This document shows, in pieces, positions 35,211 to 47,797 of a stretch of DNA of 64,000 bases. The DNA is taken from the NCBI GenBank assembly GCA_003116995.1, contig BDSL01000057.1, forward strand, positions 1 through 64,000. The letters are read 5' to 3'. The notes beneath the pieces are model-generated. The model saw only the letters and a list, made by a program, of their open reading frames with translations. It did not search any database and was not told where the DNA came from. A program made the translations under genes and the position numbers. Every line of letters begins with the position of its first letter. The first letter of the stretch is position 1. Source of the DNA: Yamagishiella unicocca (Eukaryota > Chlorophyta > Chlorophyceae > Chlamydomonadales > Volvocaceae).

Positions 35211-37110
35211 CTCCTGCGGTGCGCTATGGGGGATGCTGCAGAGGACTGGTGTGAGAAGACTACGAGGGTAGGGTGAGGGGTCAGTAATGGGTGCAGCTGT
35301 AGCAGCTGTGCACGGTGGTGGTGTAGAGGAGGGGAGAGGTGGTGTTGGGGCTGTGGAGCTTGCGTGTCAGGAGCTTGGCCACATGTTTGGGATGTGCCAG
35401 GCTGCACCGATCAGAGACGCCTCGTTCCTGCGACAGCACTGGCCTGATTGCCATCGCTGCACTTTCCAAGATGGCAGAGCTGCAAAGATGGCACGTTCTG
35501 GAGCATTACTTGTTGCTCAAATGCAGTTCGACGACAGGCGAGGATCAGATGCTTTCTCTACATCATACATCTGCACTCGTTAAGCTAGTTTCCACAACCT
35601 CAGGATGAAAGTTGTAAGCTGTGTTACGTACGCCCTTTGTCGCGCCTTTACAGTGAGGGGGACAGGGAAGTCGACGCGCGTAGGAACGCCTCTGGGAAGG
35701 GCACCTCGAGAGGCGAAAAAAAGCTCCCGATCATCTAGCCAGCGGGAGCTGCAGCTCGTCCGGATCCGAGCCCCATTCCCTCACACCACCATTTCCTCGC
35801 ACATTTCCTCGTGCGCCAGTGTTACCATCAGCCTACGTCCTGGCCAACAGCAATGCAAACCCGTCCGATGCATCCGCGGGGCCCGGCGAGGAGAGTGTCC
35901 CCATCGCGCAAGGGTCTTGCTGTGATGGGCCTTGTCCCTGAATCCCGCACGCAGCCACGACGGGGGTATGGCCGGGACGGTATGATACACATACCTCCTC
36001 CTCGGCCAGGTGCCAGCGCCAGGAAAACCACCAACGAAAAATCAACTGCAGCAGCGGCGGCGGTGACAGCTATATGATGTTGCAACTGGCAGCGTTCCAT
36101 CGATCGAACATCGCACCCTCCCCGTGCTTTCTCGTCAGCATCTAGTACCCCTGCCCGGAATGTCGTACACAAAAAAGAATTCTGGTTGTGCGATCTGTAC
36201 CGTGCGCGATGCGCTAGCAAAAACGGCCCGTTTCATCGGACAACACCAATACGACTGCATAAGCCCACGATCGGTCCCCATCCGGCAAGCGTCTGATCTT
36301 CTCCCGAACACGCGGATCTTGGTCGTGCGAACTAACAGCCCATCCTCAACCCTCCGAGCCACCCTAGCGGGCACAGACACCGGGGGCCAGCGCCAAGGCC
36401 ACCTGCGCCCATGCGCTCGGCGCCGCCGACCGCTCCGAAACCCTCGACTGCCTGCGTCCTCCAGCGCAACTGTCGCTCCGCAAGGGCCTCTCACCGGCGT
36501 GGACACCTACACGACCGGCGTGGACACCTACCCGCATACCACACAAGTTGGCACCGGCCAAGGGCCAGGGCACACCAGCCAGCGACACCCAGTAGGAGGC
36601 CGCTGCGGCAGCCGCGTGCCTGCTCCCTCCGGTCAAGGTCCCGCTAAAATTGAGCTACCACGGCGCTCGCAACGTCTAGGGGGCTGTGCTGCTTGTCGTT
36701 GCGAAACATCATAGATACATATATGCCATTTAGTTATCGAATGCCCTCTGTGCAAGAGCAAGCAAACCTCGTCAACATTCCCATCATGACGAGGCGGTAC
36801 GACAGCGTACGGAGGTGGGCCCGTACCCGCAACAATTCGGATACGATATTGCGGATGCTGGCCGCCTCGCGGGGCGCGTACACCGCCCTAGCAAACGGAA
36901 CGAGACGAGCAGGTAACCAGTAGGCGCCCCTGCAGGCATGCTTTGCCGCCTGGAGCCGCCGCATCCGGCCGCTGCAACGAACACCGCCACAGCAGCATCA
37001 ACAGGGCCGGGGGCCGCTCTGGCTTCAAGCCGCCTCGGTGGTCTATCGCTCGCCCGCCCACCCCTGCCTCTAGCCCTCGAAAGACCCTGCCCACACTCAG
37101 CTCTACGCGC
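35211..37110. other. convergent 3' regions of the WD40 gene and THF1, no gene seen
   Basis: Both flanking genes end into this 1.9-kb stretch. A small 19-bp direct repeat (GGCGTGGACACCTAC with its flanks) lies at about 36490-36530. Several open frames of 60-196 codons occur on both strands; none has recognisable motifs or splice logic. A minus-strand TGTAA for THF1 is only found far away (about 35648), so its 3' end is not placed. Confidence 0.5.
35613..35617 (+). terminator. candidate polyadenylation signal of the WD40 gene
   Basis: TGTAA 403 bases after the stop codon at 35210, in an AT-richer 3' UTR-like stretch. Confidence 0.55.
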
Positions 37111-40036
37111 TTATGCCTGCGGCACCGCCTCGGCTTCCTTCGCCGCCTTGGCGGCCTTGGCCGCATCGCGCTCGGCCTGCTTGCGCTGCTCCCGCTCAAC
37201 GAACTCGCGAAGCATCTCCTTGGCGGCAGCCAGCTTGGAGAGCACGCCCTGGTGGTGTGGGGCAGGCGGGTCCAGATGGACCATGGAGCCACATCGATTA
37301 GTGCACAGCAACCAACGTCGTGACCAAGGGCGCGTCACGGGAAGCAGGCGGCCTGGGCCGCAAGGAAGCTCCCGGTGCCGTAGTAGCTGCACCGCGCCAT
37401 TCTATCAACACTGTCGACTGCCCCCGGAATGCAGGACATGAGACAGGACACGTACAGACGACGACACCACAACAAACGCAATCTTCAGTGGACACGCGAC
37501 CATACACGGTGACATCCACAAGTACGCATCCCACAGCCACAACCCTCACAGCCATCGCAGCACACCTTGTACATCATGAGGTCCCGGTTGACGGCATCGG
37601 GCTTGATGCCCACCGCCTTGACCAGCCGCTCCAGGGCGGCCGGCTCCTTGGCACCGGTCAGCTCCAGCAGCCGAAACAGGCCGATGGCGACGAACTTGTT
37701 GTAGGCGAACTCGCCCGCGGAGGCCGCGGAAGAGATGGCCGCAAGGGCTTTCTGCACGCGCGAGCGGGGAGCGGTGGAGGAGGGTTAGTTGGGAGGTGGC
37801 GATTAGCAGGTGAGGAAAGAAGGCGATGTGCAACTGGAAAGGAAGGCCGCGCGGTCTGGGGAGACTCGCGGCGGTGCGCGGCGGTGGTGCGCGGCGCGTA
37901 CGCACTCGCGGCGGTGCGCGGCGCGTACGCACTTCCGCTGCAGCAGAGCTCATCAGCACGCGCCGGAGCCCCCCAAAGCCGGGGGCCCAATAACTGGAAG
38001 TAAGCTACAGGGCTATAGCGGGCTCCAGGTAAGCTACAGGGCTAGAGCCGGCTCCACGGACGCGCAGCCGTCAGCCAGGCAGCCGGGCGAGCCACGAAGC
38101 AGGAGACACCCGTATGCTAGGACTTTGTTGGTTCGCGCGGATTTTGTTCGTTCGTGCATGTTGATACAGCGGCTCAATATGAATGGCACGCCGGCACTTT
38201 GCATGGCACGCCGGCACAGCCCAGGGCAAGAGCCCGTCAAGTAGCCGATACCATATGACCCATCCTCATTGTAAAATGCAACGATCTAGAACGCCACATT
38301 TTTCGTTTGTGCACAAAGAACTTCTGTAAAGCGCAAAACGACATCGACGACGCGCAAGGTTGGACTCCATACCCTGGCCCCCCCCTTACTACCAACAGGC
38401 TGCGCATCCAATCGTTGAGCTTCAACGACCCGCAAGCAAACCATCCACCAAATGATCACAAGCACCGAGTGGCATGTTCCCTTTTCACAGGAGCGACGCA
38501 CTCCCGCTTCGACCCATCTTTAGTGGCGCCCATTCAGGCTTTACCGCGAACATGCCGCCAGATGACCAGTAGTCGGAGCAAGCTTGGAAACCATCTGGAA
38601 ACTTAATGACACATGCCCTGGGAAGGAGGGCAGCTCTTTCCCAACCGCCTCAACAACCTGCCCTTCAGCGCCTATGCCCTGCCCATTCCGTCAACAACTT
38701 CCACACAACTGAAGCATGGTCGTAGGGTGCCGCGTCGCAAATCACGGGGCTGCCTAGAACCGCACCGCAGCAGCACTACTTCCTTTAACCCTGTCAACCC
38801 AATGCTAAGCCATATCCTGGCGGGAAGCTTCAAACGCGGCGCTCTCCCGGCCGCGGCGGCAGTAGCTGACAACGTGCGACGTCATGAGCAAGCTGGATCA
38901 CCCAACCAGCCCCTTAGCTTAACCTTCTTGCATCGGCCAACCCAGCAAAACAGCTTCATACCTGTCCCAACAGGCCCAGTCTGCAGCTAGAATGCGAGTT
39001 CCTGCAATGGGACGACACCTGCCCACCCGCTGGATTCGGACCTCCTCTGGCCCCTTACCTGTCCACTCCCTTTCAAGTTTCGCAAGCCCACGTGATCGTG
39101 CAAACTTGTTTTGAGGCGATGTGGAGGTTTGCTCCCGACGGACGGCCCCCGGACGCTCTCTTCCTTTCGCACTAGCCACGAACACCGCGATATTTTCCTT
39201 ATTCTCGCACGTGAACGCATTTGCCTCGATGTCGTGTCCACTATCTTACTGATTCTATCAGTACAACCACTGAACGCACCTGAACATCGTTGCCAGACGC
39301 GTCAGGCGTCAGGGCGTCCGGGCCTGAGAGGCTGCTGGCCGCCTGCTCAATACGGGCGGCATCGCGCTTGTATGTCTCCGGGTCTTCACCAAGCGCGTTG
39401 ACGTATGAGACAAAGATAGCGGCGCGCTCGGACTCTGACAGGCTCTCCAAGATCTGCTCATATACGCTTACGAACCCCAGGGCGAAAATCTGCGGCAAGA
39501 GGGTAAACGGCAAGATCATTAATATAATGCACCTGCGGTGAGAGGGCGCGGCGTTGGGTGCGCAACACGCCGCGCTTGCTTCCAGACGCGAACGACCAAG
39601 TGGATAACCTAGCGTCAAATTACAACCGCACCTCGTTGTAGTTATAGTTCTTGCTGTAGCGCATGAAATGCTGCTGCACAAGTAGCTCCTGCAGGACGGT
39701 GCTGTAAATGCTGGCGACGGGCTTGCTGTAACCCTCAAAGAACTTCGCCTTCGTCTCAGAGACGGTCGGGGGAGTGAAGGTCGCTGCAGTATCAGCAGTA
39801 GGAGGTTAGGCGAAAGCTGAGAGCACGGCAGTGCGCCATGCGACGGCTTACCTGCCAGAACTGGCACAGCCACAGCGCGCCCTGCCGGGCGAGCCAGGCG
39901 CGCGGGAGCCGGCTTGGCCCTTCAGCAAAGGCAAACAAAACGTTAGACGCCATCATCAAATAATGGGTAAAGAAAGACATTTGTACCTGGGGGCGAGAGC
40001 CGTGGCCGCAGCGTGGCGCTGTAGGGAGGTCAGCAT
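37111..40036 (-). CDS. THF1: THF1/PSB29, thylakoid formation 1
   Basis: Plastid protein of the Psb29/THF1 family, needed for thylakoid biogenesis and photosystem II repair, where the plant protein affects FtsH protease turnover. Six exons (minus strand) join in frame to 267 residues: 40036-39987, 39919-39852, 39783-39632, 39489-39280, 37751-37566, 37248-37111. The N-terminus is a typical transit peptide: MLTSLQRHAAATALAPRAKP and further Arg/Ala/Pro to VPVLAA at about 40. Family hallmarks: PPTVSETKAKFFEGYSKPV, YSTVLQELLVQQHFMRY, FALGFVSVYEQILE, NALGEDPETYKRDA, AYNKFVAIGLFRLLEL and a charged C-terminal coiled coil (about 225-267, EREQRKQAERDAAKAAKAAK). Exons 1 and 2 are too short to stand out alone; phases (2, then 1) and the transit-peptide frame fix them. 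Intron 4 is 1.5 kb and holds small tandem repeats. It is divergent from the two-helix thylakoid gene. Confidence 0.95.
37860..37935. repeat. GCGGCGGTGCGCGGC-type repeat in THF1 intron 4
   Basis: GGCGGTGCGCGGC and GGCGCGTACGCACT blocks alternate two to three times. Confidence 0.8.
38000..38056. repeat. 29-bp tandem duplication in THF1 intron 4
   Basis: GTAAGCTACAGGGCTATAGC plus GGGCTCCA is followed directly by a second copy with two changes (GCTAGAGCCGG). Each copy offers a GTAAGC splice-donor-like start on the plus strand only. Confidence 0.85.
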
Positions 40037-40389
40037 CCTGTGTGGTTGGTGGGTCGGGTGAACTTCTGTGTGCAGGCGCTGCGTATATGACGGTGGAGAA
40101 CGACTGATAACAGAATATCAAATTCGTGGGACTGAATTATAATGACCGGAATGTGGTCCAGCGTGACGCAAAACCTGGGGCTATCGCGCGGCCGCAGTAC
40201 AAGCTCCGGAACCGAGTGACCAAGCCCAAGAACCGTAGTTGCACCATTGCTAGGGAAGTTCTCTTTTAGACAATCCCAAAGCCATCCAGTGTGCACCACT
40301 GCAAATAGCAGCTTATGCTCCAGAACCAAGCGGGATCTTTCGTCAATTTCGGCCATTATCATTTCAACTAGCGGCAGTATATTATAAAA
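40037..40389. promoter_or_regulatory. 353-bp bidirectional upstream region, THF1 and two-helix thylakoid gene
   Basis: Two genes for plastid proteins start outward from this stretch. TATTATAAAA occurs at 40380-40389, touching the plus-strand ATG. On the minus strand CATATACGC occurs about 50 bases upstream of the THF1 ATG. Co-regulation is plausible but not shown. Confidence 0.55.
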
Positions 40390-41192
40390 ATGGCTTCAAC
40401 AATGCTCACGTGCGCACCTACGGCAGCTGCGGTCTCGCAACCCGGCTTTCGGTCGGGTCCCATACGGCGTGGCTGCCTGCGCTCTGCCTGCCGATTTCCC
40501 GTCAGGGCACAGCTGCATGACAACATGGAAAGCAGTCAGCGAGATCTCATTCAAGGTATGCGCAGATGTCAGCGATTGCGCATGCCGCCGAGTCGCCTGG
40601 CATTCGCGCAACCGTAACCCGCTGAACCAAAACATACTAACGTACCGAACCAATGATGCGATTCATTGTATGGATCCTCCCGTACGCACGCAGGGGGATC
40701 GCCGGCCTTCGTAGCCGGCCTGGCAACCCTCGCACCGTTGGCGTTGACGGCCGTCGCGCATGCTGAGGAGGCGACGACCGATGCTGCTGCTGCTGTCGCG
40801 TCTTCGGGAGGAGGTTTTGGAAGTGGCGAGGCAGTGCTGTTGATAACGCCCGTCGTCATCTATGCGCTGTTCAACGTGTACAGGGACCGCCTCAACCCGC
40901 AGGCCAAGTTTCTGGTGAGCACCCTGCTGTGCATATTCGTACTGTCTTGCACAGGGGTCTGCACAATGCACCCGTCGTCGATCAAAATGCGTGCTTTCAG
41001 CGTTCTGGAGGAAGGGTGGCGCGTCAGGTCACCAGGTTGCAGAGGGTTGCAGCTTGACGTGCCCACCTCGATATCCCTCCGCCCTCCCCCTCTGCTGTGT
41101 CGTATCCGTAGGACTACGTCTACATCATGGCCACGCTCGCCATCTTCGCCAACCTCTTTTCGATCCTTGTCTTCAAGACCCGCTTTTTCTGA
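40390..41192 (+). CDS. small predicted thylakoid protein with two membrane helices, unnamed
   Basis: Three exons (40390-40555, 40694-40914, 41112-41192) join in frame to 155 residues. The layout suggests a bipartite targeting signal: an Arg/Ala/Ser-rich stromal transit peptide (about 1-50, MASTMLTCAPTAAAVSQPGF at the start), then a hydrophobic stretch FVAGLATLAPLALTAVAHA ending in AHA at 77-79 before EE, a good thylakoid-processing site. The mature part, about 76 residues, has an Ala/Gly linker, helix 1 (about 102-118, AVLLITPVVIYALFNVY), the loop RDRLNPQAKFLD, and helix 2 (about 131-150), ending FKTRFF. The highly ordered end suggests conservation, and the size resembles nuclear-encoded small photosystem or assembly subunits, but I cannot name the family. 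If TATTATAAAA just before the ATG is a TATA box, initiation might use Met5 instead. Confidence 0.8.
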
Positions 41193-43498
41193 GTGCCGTG
41201 TCGCGTCGACTAACGGCAGGGTAGGCTAGGTCATCACTCCTTGTCGAAGGCAATCCTTCCTTAGGTTTGATCAAGACCGCTGAGACAATGACACTGATGA
41301 AGTTTTGGGGTTTGACGCTTATGGTAGAAAGTTGTTGGTTATGGAGGTTGTGGTTCTTGGGATCAGGGGACCAGTCATAGGAGTCTTCAAGCAGTTAGTC
41401 CGAGCCGAGCTCAAAAGTCGTCTCAAGGGCCTATGCAGGTGCGTTACTAAACGACCTGGCATCCATATTAACTGCGTCAACATCTGTGCGAAGCCCCCAG
41501 CCGTCCCCATTACTCCAAAGCTAGCACTCGAATGGTCGTAATGCAGCAGTCTTCGCCTTCGCAATGGGAGGCTGTGAAGAGGCTGGGGGGTTGTTCCCTC
41601 TCTTCTTACTTCAAACGTTTTCAGTAGTTGTAACTGTAACAGTGAGTTCCAGACCAGAAGGTAGAACCATAGGGCACATTGCCTAACATTCAGTGTCAGT
41701 CAGCGCCTGGGCCATCCGGGCAAAGCCGCGGACAGCCAGCGTGTCGTACTGTCGCACATCTCACCGCCGAACCCTCGACTACAGGCGAGCATCAACGTCG
41801 CCCGAGCAGCATATTATATGACACCAAAGCCGGCAGGATAATGTTGTGGAGCTCGAGCCCTAGGATTATAATTTAAACTGAAACCCAGATAAGGCATTAA
41901 TACCAGCGGCGGAGACCCTCACAGCTGGGCAGGCCATGCCTGGACCGCACCTGCCCGTCAATGCGAACCGCCTCATACAGCAGCTTGCCTGCCGCCCTGC
42001 AGAAGTGAAATCAACAAGTGGCGCAGTGCACGGAGGCATTGGGCCGGCAAACCCTGAATTAAGCTTCTCAACCAAGATCCGCAAGGGGAGTTGGCTCATA
42101 GATTGCGCACATGCGCAGTAGCGGAATAGCTGTGTACGCTCTCCAAGCTTAGTTGATCAGTGTGTTTTGCACTTCGTGCCGTCTTGGCCCATGGGTGTGG
42201 ACGGTGTCACATGCCAGTGTCCAATGTCAGAGGTTTTACGGCGGCCATGCGAGCAATAGACGGCTTTAGCACTCCCGCTGAGTACTTTGACCACCACTCA
42301 TCCGCGCGCCGGTTCAGCGAGTGCGGCATTGTGCCGTACATACATACGCGCCAGCTGTGGCCAGGATAAGTTGGTGGACGCCTGGGGCATTTCGCTGCAA
42401 TGGGTCTCATTCTCATGTAATGTGTTCTGCCATATTACCGATGTCGCGTGCAGCTGGTCTCGTGCATAATCGCCATGCCGCCGGGAGAGTGGCTAAACAT
42501 GCGAGGGGTCCGAGGTAGTGTTGAATCGGAATATCTAGGTGTAACACATGGGCGGCGCCAACATGTGCCAACGCCTCCCGACCTCGTGAGGATTTCCATA
42601 TCTTTGCCTGCTGTGCGCCAGCCGCGTACTTTGGTGAAATCGCACCCCTGGAAAAGGAGCGAGAGGAATATCGCTGCAAGCGGACCCCAATTAGCATTGG
42701 CCCCAGATGGCACAAGGTTCCCCCCAGGGCCCCCCCAGACGCCTTACCCATCCTACCTCTCAACTGAGGGTTGATCAGGCATCTCTCCGTCATAAACATT
42801 CGGCCAGGCACTATCTACTACATAAGGCATTTGCTCCACAACAAGAACTTCCCCGTGAGTGTGCGGGTGAGCGTGGTGACCAAGTCAGGCAGGTGGTATG
42901 GATCGCATCGCATGTATGTTTAGCATGCATAGGGAAAATTAGGTGGAAGAGCAATGTCCACTCCTACTGGATACCTCACCGGTTCTTCAAACGAAGCCGA
43001 ACTTGGGAAGGCGATCTGCTGATGTTAGCCCTGCCGGTCACCCATTGCATTTTGAAACTTGTATAATGATCATGTATGCAAATTTGGGAATTGCAGGCAA
43101 CCACATACTTGTGGCCTGCGCCTAGTCTCTATGTTGTACGATGCACGTTGTATAGTTTGTGAGACTGGACCGCTGCGCAAGTCACTAGCCTAACCTGGGC
43201 TTTTGCTTCACTCCGTCCAGCAGGTGGTCGCGCCGCTTTACAGTGCGAGACACCTCGCAACGGCCCGGGACCATACAATCACAATTCGGGTCGCTGGTCC
43301 TTGTAGCTGTGCCTTTTAGCGGCAGCGCGTGAAAAACACCGTATCAATAGGTTTCAGAGAGCAGCTGCACTCGCAGCGGCCTTGCGGCTGCGACGGGTGC
43401 GCTCCAACAGCTAGGCCAAATGGTGCCACTGTCTGTCCGCCGGTGAAAGGGCCGCCCAGACGCCAACTGGGCGGCCCGCCGGCCGGCTTGAGACAGGC
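41193..43498. other. 3' UTR of the two-helix gene and upstream region of the RRM gene
   Basis: The first about 450 bases are the probable 3' UTR. The rest is AT-richer and holds no gene that I can support. Upstream non-coding exons of the RRM gene may lie near its right end, as its first coding frame is open for some distance before the ATG. Confidence 0.5.
41629..41639 (+). terminator. two overlapping-region TGTAA polyadenylation signals
   Basis: TGTAA at 41629-41633 and again at 41635-41639, about 440 bases after the stop of the two-helix protein gene. Confidence 0.6.
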
Positions 43499-46400
43499 AT
43501 GGGCAGCGGCGATGCTGGTGGCGTATTGACAGTGTCTCCTGCGCCCGCCTCGATGGGCGGCCTTGCGACGGCTGTGGCCGTCACCGGGCGGCTGCTGGGA
43601 CCTGAGTTGATTGCGCTTTCTTCTCACGGCGGTCATCACCTCTTTATCAATCGCATTCCACCAAGGCTGCCGAAGGAGGATGTGGAGAAGATAATTCTGG
43701 CACAGTTGCGCCTGCACCCGTTCGTGCTGCAAGTCTCCAAATGCAGCGTGATTCCACAAAACAGCCTGAAGAACAAGGGTTATGGTTTCATCACGCTGGA
43801 CGGTTCGCCGACACCATCCGACCTGGACGCCATCGCGAACTCGCTGAACAACAAGCTTCAGGTAAGAACGATTGGCGGTGTCCAAGCACCGTATAGAAAC
43901 TAAGAGAGCCTTGAAGGGGTCGGGCTGTTTGTTTCTCCCAAGCTGAGCGTTGTTCGCGTTCGCACCTCCGAAGCATCAGCAGCCCTTTTTGCTCGCTGTG
44001 GGAAAAACGGCAAAGTTTCTTCCGCAACGTCTTTGGTATCTCATTAAGAACTTCGACCACCATTCCTGCGCAGGTTGGCTGCAGAACGTTGGGTGTCCGC
44101 GTTTGTACAGATTGCCATAACGCTCTCCTGGGCGAAGAGGACGGCTGCGCGTTTTCCTCCTCTCCCGGATCTTCTCCACCCAACGAACCAGGCAGCTGCG
44201 ACTCGCCGGAAACCCATGTCCGTGCCTTGCCTGACGCGCAACAACTCGAGCATGGCCCTAGGCTTGGAGTGGCTGCCGCGGAGGAGTCAAAGGTCTCCGC
44301 TGTACCCGGCCGTGCGGCTGCTCTGCAGCCGACGCTCCTCCAGTCCGCAGCCGCTGAGCTGGCCAAGCAATCCAGCTCGGGAGCCGCACCACGGCGGCGC
44401 AAGGCAGCAAAGCAGAATGATCATGGGGTGGACGGAGACGCCGCGAGGCAGCACCAGCAGCACACCGATTCTGGAAGATGTCGATCGGGCAAGGTTCAAG
44501 CCTCGCATGGCGGGTTGCAGGTCAACGACCGGCAGAGGCAGGCGCCAGTTGGAAACCCTGACGCCGCATCCGAAGGTCCCAGCTCACCCCCCGCGCACCC
44601 AGCGCGGCGACCCGACCAGGGTGCCGCGGAGGGCAGTGCCGCGGCTATGCCAGGTGGGCAGCACGCCCAGCCCCCGCCGCCTCCGCCTCCACCACCGCCG
44701 CCGCAGCAGCAACTGGATACTAAGGTGGGGCTCTTCAGCGCACAAGCAGCTTCCAGCTCTCCGCGCTCGGTGTCTAGCTCCGGATCCGGATCGAGTTCGA
44801 GCTGGAGCTCCCGGGGCCAAAGTGACGCGCGGGCGGCTGCCTCTCCGCCGCCGCCGCCGCCCCTGGGCGATTGCAGCACAGCCAATGCACCATCGGGTTT
44901 GGGCACTACCACGGAATCATCATTCAGCGCTTTGCCATATCGCGGCCACAGCCGGCACTCGACCGCCTTGCAGCAGCAGCACCCGCGCTCTGCGTCTGCC
45001 GGCTCCGCGGGACTGAACCACCGGGGTGCTCCAGGCGGCCACTCAATTTCGTCGCCGGCACCGCCCCCGCCTCCGCCGCCTCCGCCACAGCAGCCTCCCC
45101 CGCCGCCACCTGCTCCGCATCACCACTCGTTCCAGCCTCCCCCGCCGCCTCCGCCACCACCACAGGTGCAGCACACTCAACCTCTACCCCAGCAGTATGC
45201 CCATTCCAGGAACGCTCGCTCGCCGCCGCACGGTGCGCGCGCGGTGTCAGCGGCCGGGTCAGTGGCTGCCGGGTTCCAGGGTCGCGGTGGGGGGCGTGGT
45301 AATCACTCGACGGCCCAAGCCGCGCCGCCGCCACCGCCGCCGCCTCCGCAGCATCTGCAGGGACCCCACGGCCACCACGTTTCGCCGGTAGGGACCCTTG
45401 ACGTTCATAGCGTCTCAGCTCCGCCATCTTCTCGACACCTGCATCACCAGCAGCACCAGCAGCACCTGGCGCAGGGTCATGGCAGGGGCGCCGGCTACAA
45501 CTATGCCGGCAGCGGCGGCAGCAACGGCGGCGGCGGCGGCGCGTATGGTGGCGCTCGACGGCCGCCGCAGCAGGCGTTGGAGACGGAGCATGGCTCGCCG
45601 CGCCAGGGGCACATCGCTGCGTGGACAGGGAGCAGTGGTGGGCTGGAGGGTGGCGGGGCTGGCAGTGTCGCCTTTGGCAGCCCACGTAGCCGAAACAATC
45701 AGCACCACCATCAGGGTGCATCTTCGCCCACACCCCACCCGCAGCAGCACCGTAATTTCCCTCAACACCCTAGCAGCTCGCCTCAGCCGTTCATGCAGCC
45801 ACTGTCGCAGCAGCCACAGCATGCGTCGTACCAATCCCCGCATCAACAGCAGCAGCAAAACCAGCACCAGCAGCTGCATGCGCCTATTGGACTGCAGCAG
45901 CAGCAAATGCTGCAGCAGCAGCAAGTGCGTGGCGCGGCGCAACAGCTGCAGCTGTTGCAGCAGCACCACTTCATGCACCCATACACGCAGAGCGGCGGGG
46001 GCAACGGTGTCTCAGCGCCAGGGAGGGTCGTGCAGCCGCCCCCGCCTGCGGCGCTGTCCCCAAACTGCATGGCCACGTCGCCCACTCCGACTGCAGCGCT
46101 GTTGCAGCTCCAGCTGCTGATGGGATCTTCAGGTAGGCGTGTTGGATATGCCCTCTGCCGCCTACTTTTGTTTGTGCGTCCAGAACTAGAAGCGCTTTGG
46201 TCACGGATTACAAATGTCACAAACAAACACACCTGCTGCTTTGGCGGTTCGAACCTTAGCGGCGCCTTCCCTTCCAATACATGCAAAGGCAAACGACCAC
46301 GTCGATGCCCTGCACTGACGTCCCCGTTTCCCGCCCTTTTTCCCCGACGCAGGGCCCCATTCGGAAGGTCATCGAGTTGGCAGTCCCATCCCCCACACGT

Positions 46401-47275
46401 CCTCCGCGCCGCCGGGCCTCGGCAGCTGGCGCGCAGGTAGCTTGGATCTGGATCTTGAGGTTCATCACGGTGGGATGGAGAGGATGGAGATGCTGCAGCT
46501 GGGGCCGGTTGCGGGGAGCCATCATGCGGCCGCCATCGTCGCGGCCGCGAGCGTCAGGTCGGCAGAGCTGCTCCTGGGGCGCGGCAGCTCGGACGGGCTG
46601 CTGGATCCGGACGGGGATCCGTCAGATTCCACTGAGCTGAATCCGCTGGATCTGGAACCTATGATCCAGCAGCTGCTCGGGAACGATGACGACGAGGTCT
46701 TCCCCACACAGGCCGCGGTCCTACATCGCCACCTGGACCTTCGCAACCACCTCAACCACCACAATAACCACCACAACCACCAGCAGCACAACACAATCTT
46801 CGCCAACGGCCCGGGCCAAGCCCTGCCTCCCGGTGCGGCGGTTGAGCTAGCCCAGCCAGGCGGCATCGGCATGGCGGCGTGGGCAGTTGCGCGCTCCAAG
46901 GCCGCCAGCGGCCCTGGCGCTGCCGCCGCGGCCCAGGCTGCTGCAGCGGGCGCTGTCGCAAGCGGCTTGTCGCAGGCCCGGGGAGTCGCCGTCGCGGCTG
47001 CTGCCGCATGGGCTAGGGCGCCGGTGGGTGGCGTCCCCGCCGTCCCCGCCAGGTCCGCACCCTTCGGACCTGCGTGCACTGGTGCGAATGGGCGCGGCAT
47101 GAGCAGCAGCGGCGTGGCGCGGGGTATGCCGGGTAAGGCGGTTGGAGGCGGCTTTCGCGTTTCGGACGCTGCCAAGGTGAGCGGCGGCGGTGGCGGCTTT
47201 GAGCACCAGGGGCTGGTGGCCACGTCGCTGCCTAATGCTAATCTGCTGGCGGTGATGCAGCGCCTGCAGATGTAG
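43499..47275 (+). CDS. RRM-type RNA-binding protein with long Q/P/H/G-rich region
   Basis: Three exons (43499-43861, 44074-46132, 46353-47275) join in frame to 1114 residues. Residues about 46-130 form one RRM: RNP2-like LFINRI (48-53), RNP1-like KGYGFITL (93-100) and a final strand VGCRTLGVRVC (122-132) that continues across the first intron. After it comes about 680 residues of low complexity: repeated runs of 6-11 prolines, poly-Gln and His/Gln clusters (about 690-760), and Gly-rich and Ser-rich patches. The last exon adds an acidic segment DDDEVFPTQ, more His/Asn (NHHNNHHNH), an Ala-rich part and the end LLAVMQRLQM. Such architecture suits a phase-separating RNA-binding regulator (inference). 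I do not recognise an orthologue. The ATG at 43499 is in good context, but an additional upstream exon cannot be excluded. Confidence 0.8.
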
Positions 47276-47792
47276 TGTGATGTGGTGTCGAAGAGCGACC
47301 GGTGCTGTGCGGATGGCGCGGCAGTGCGGCACTCGTGTATGCGTGCGTGTATGTGACAAACTGCCGCTAAGCGGGTTTATCCAGTTGAACGCCGGCCATG
47401 GGGAGGGCGGCTGGTTGGAGCGGCCGGCATTTTGTCTGCAGGAGGGGGTTTCGGAGCGGCGTTTGGCGATATTGTCCTTAGTAGGAGGGGATTTCGGGTA
47501 GTCGGCGAGCGAAGGTTTTCTGTGCCACGTTCGTGCGGCTTTGTGGGCGACTAGGCCCGTCGCGTCACCTGGCTGTCCTTTTGTGATGGGGACGTCCTTC
47601 CGCTTAAACACCGCACAGCCTTGCTGGTTTGCGTTTGGATAAGTCGGAATCCCGTCCAGGAGGCGGCATTTAACGGAAGCGGCAGCTATCCAGATACGCG
47701 GCGGCAGCCTCCGGCTTTGTTGCGGCCAGGAGGGCGATGCGTGTGAGCTGGGTCTAGGGTTTAGACAAGGGAGAGCTCTGTTGCACGAATGG

Positions 47793-47797
47793 TGTAA
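47793..47797 (+). terminator. candidate polyadenylation signal of the RRM gene
   Basis: TGTAA 518 bases after the stop codon. Another TGTAA lies at 48790-48794, so a longer 3' UTR is possible. Confidence 0.5.

Noticed and set aside
44075..45016. 313-residue plus-strand frame overlapping the RRM gene
   Set aside because: Shadow frame within exon 2 of the RRM gene; the real frame has RRM continuity and matching splice phases.
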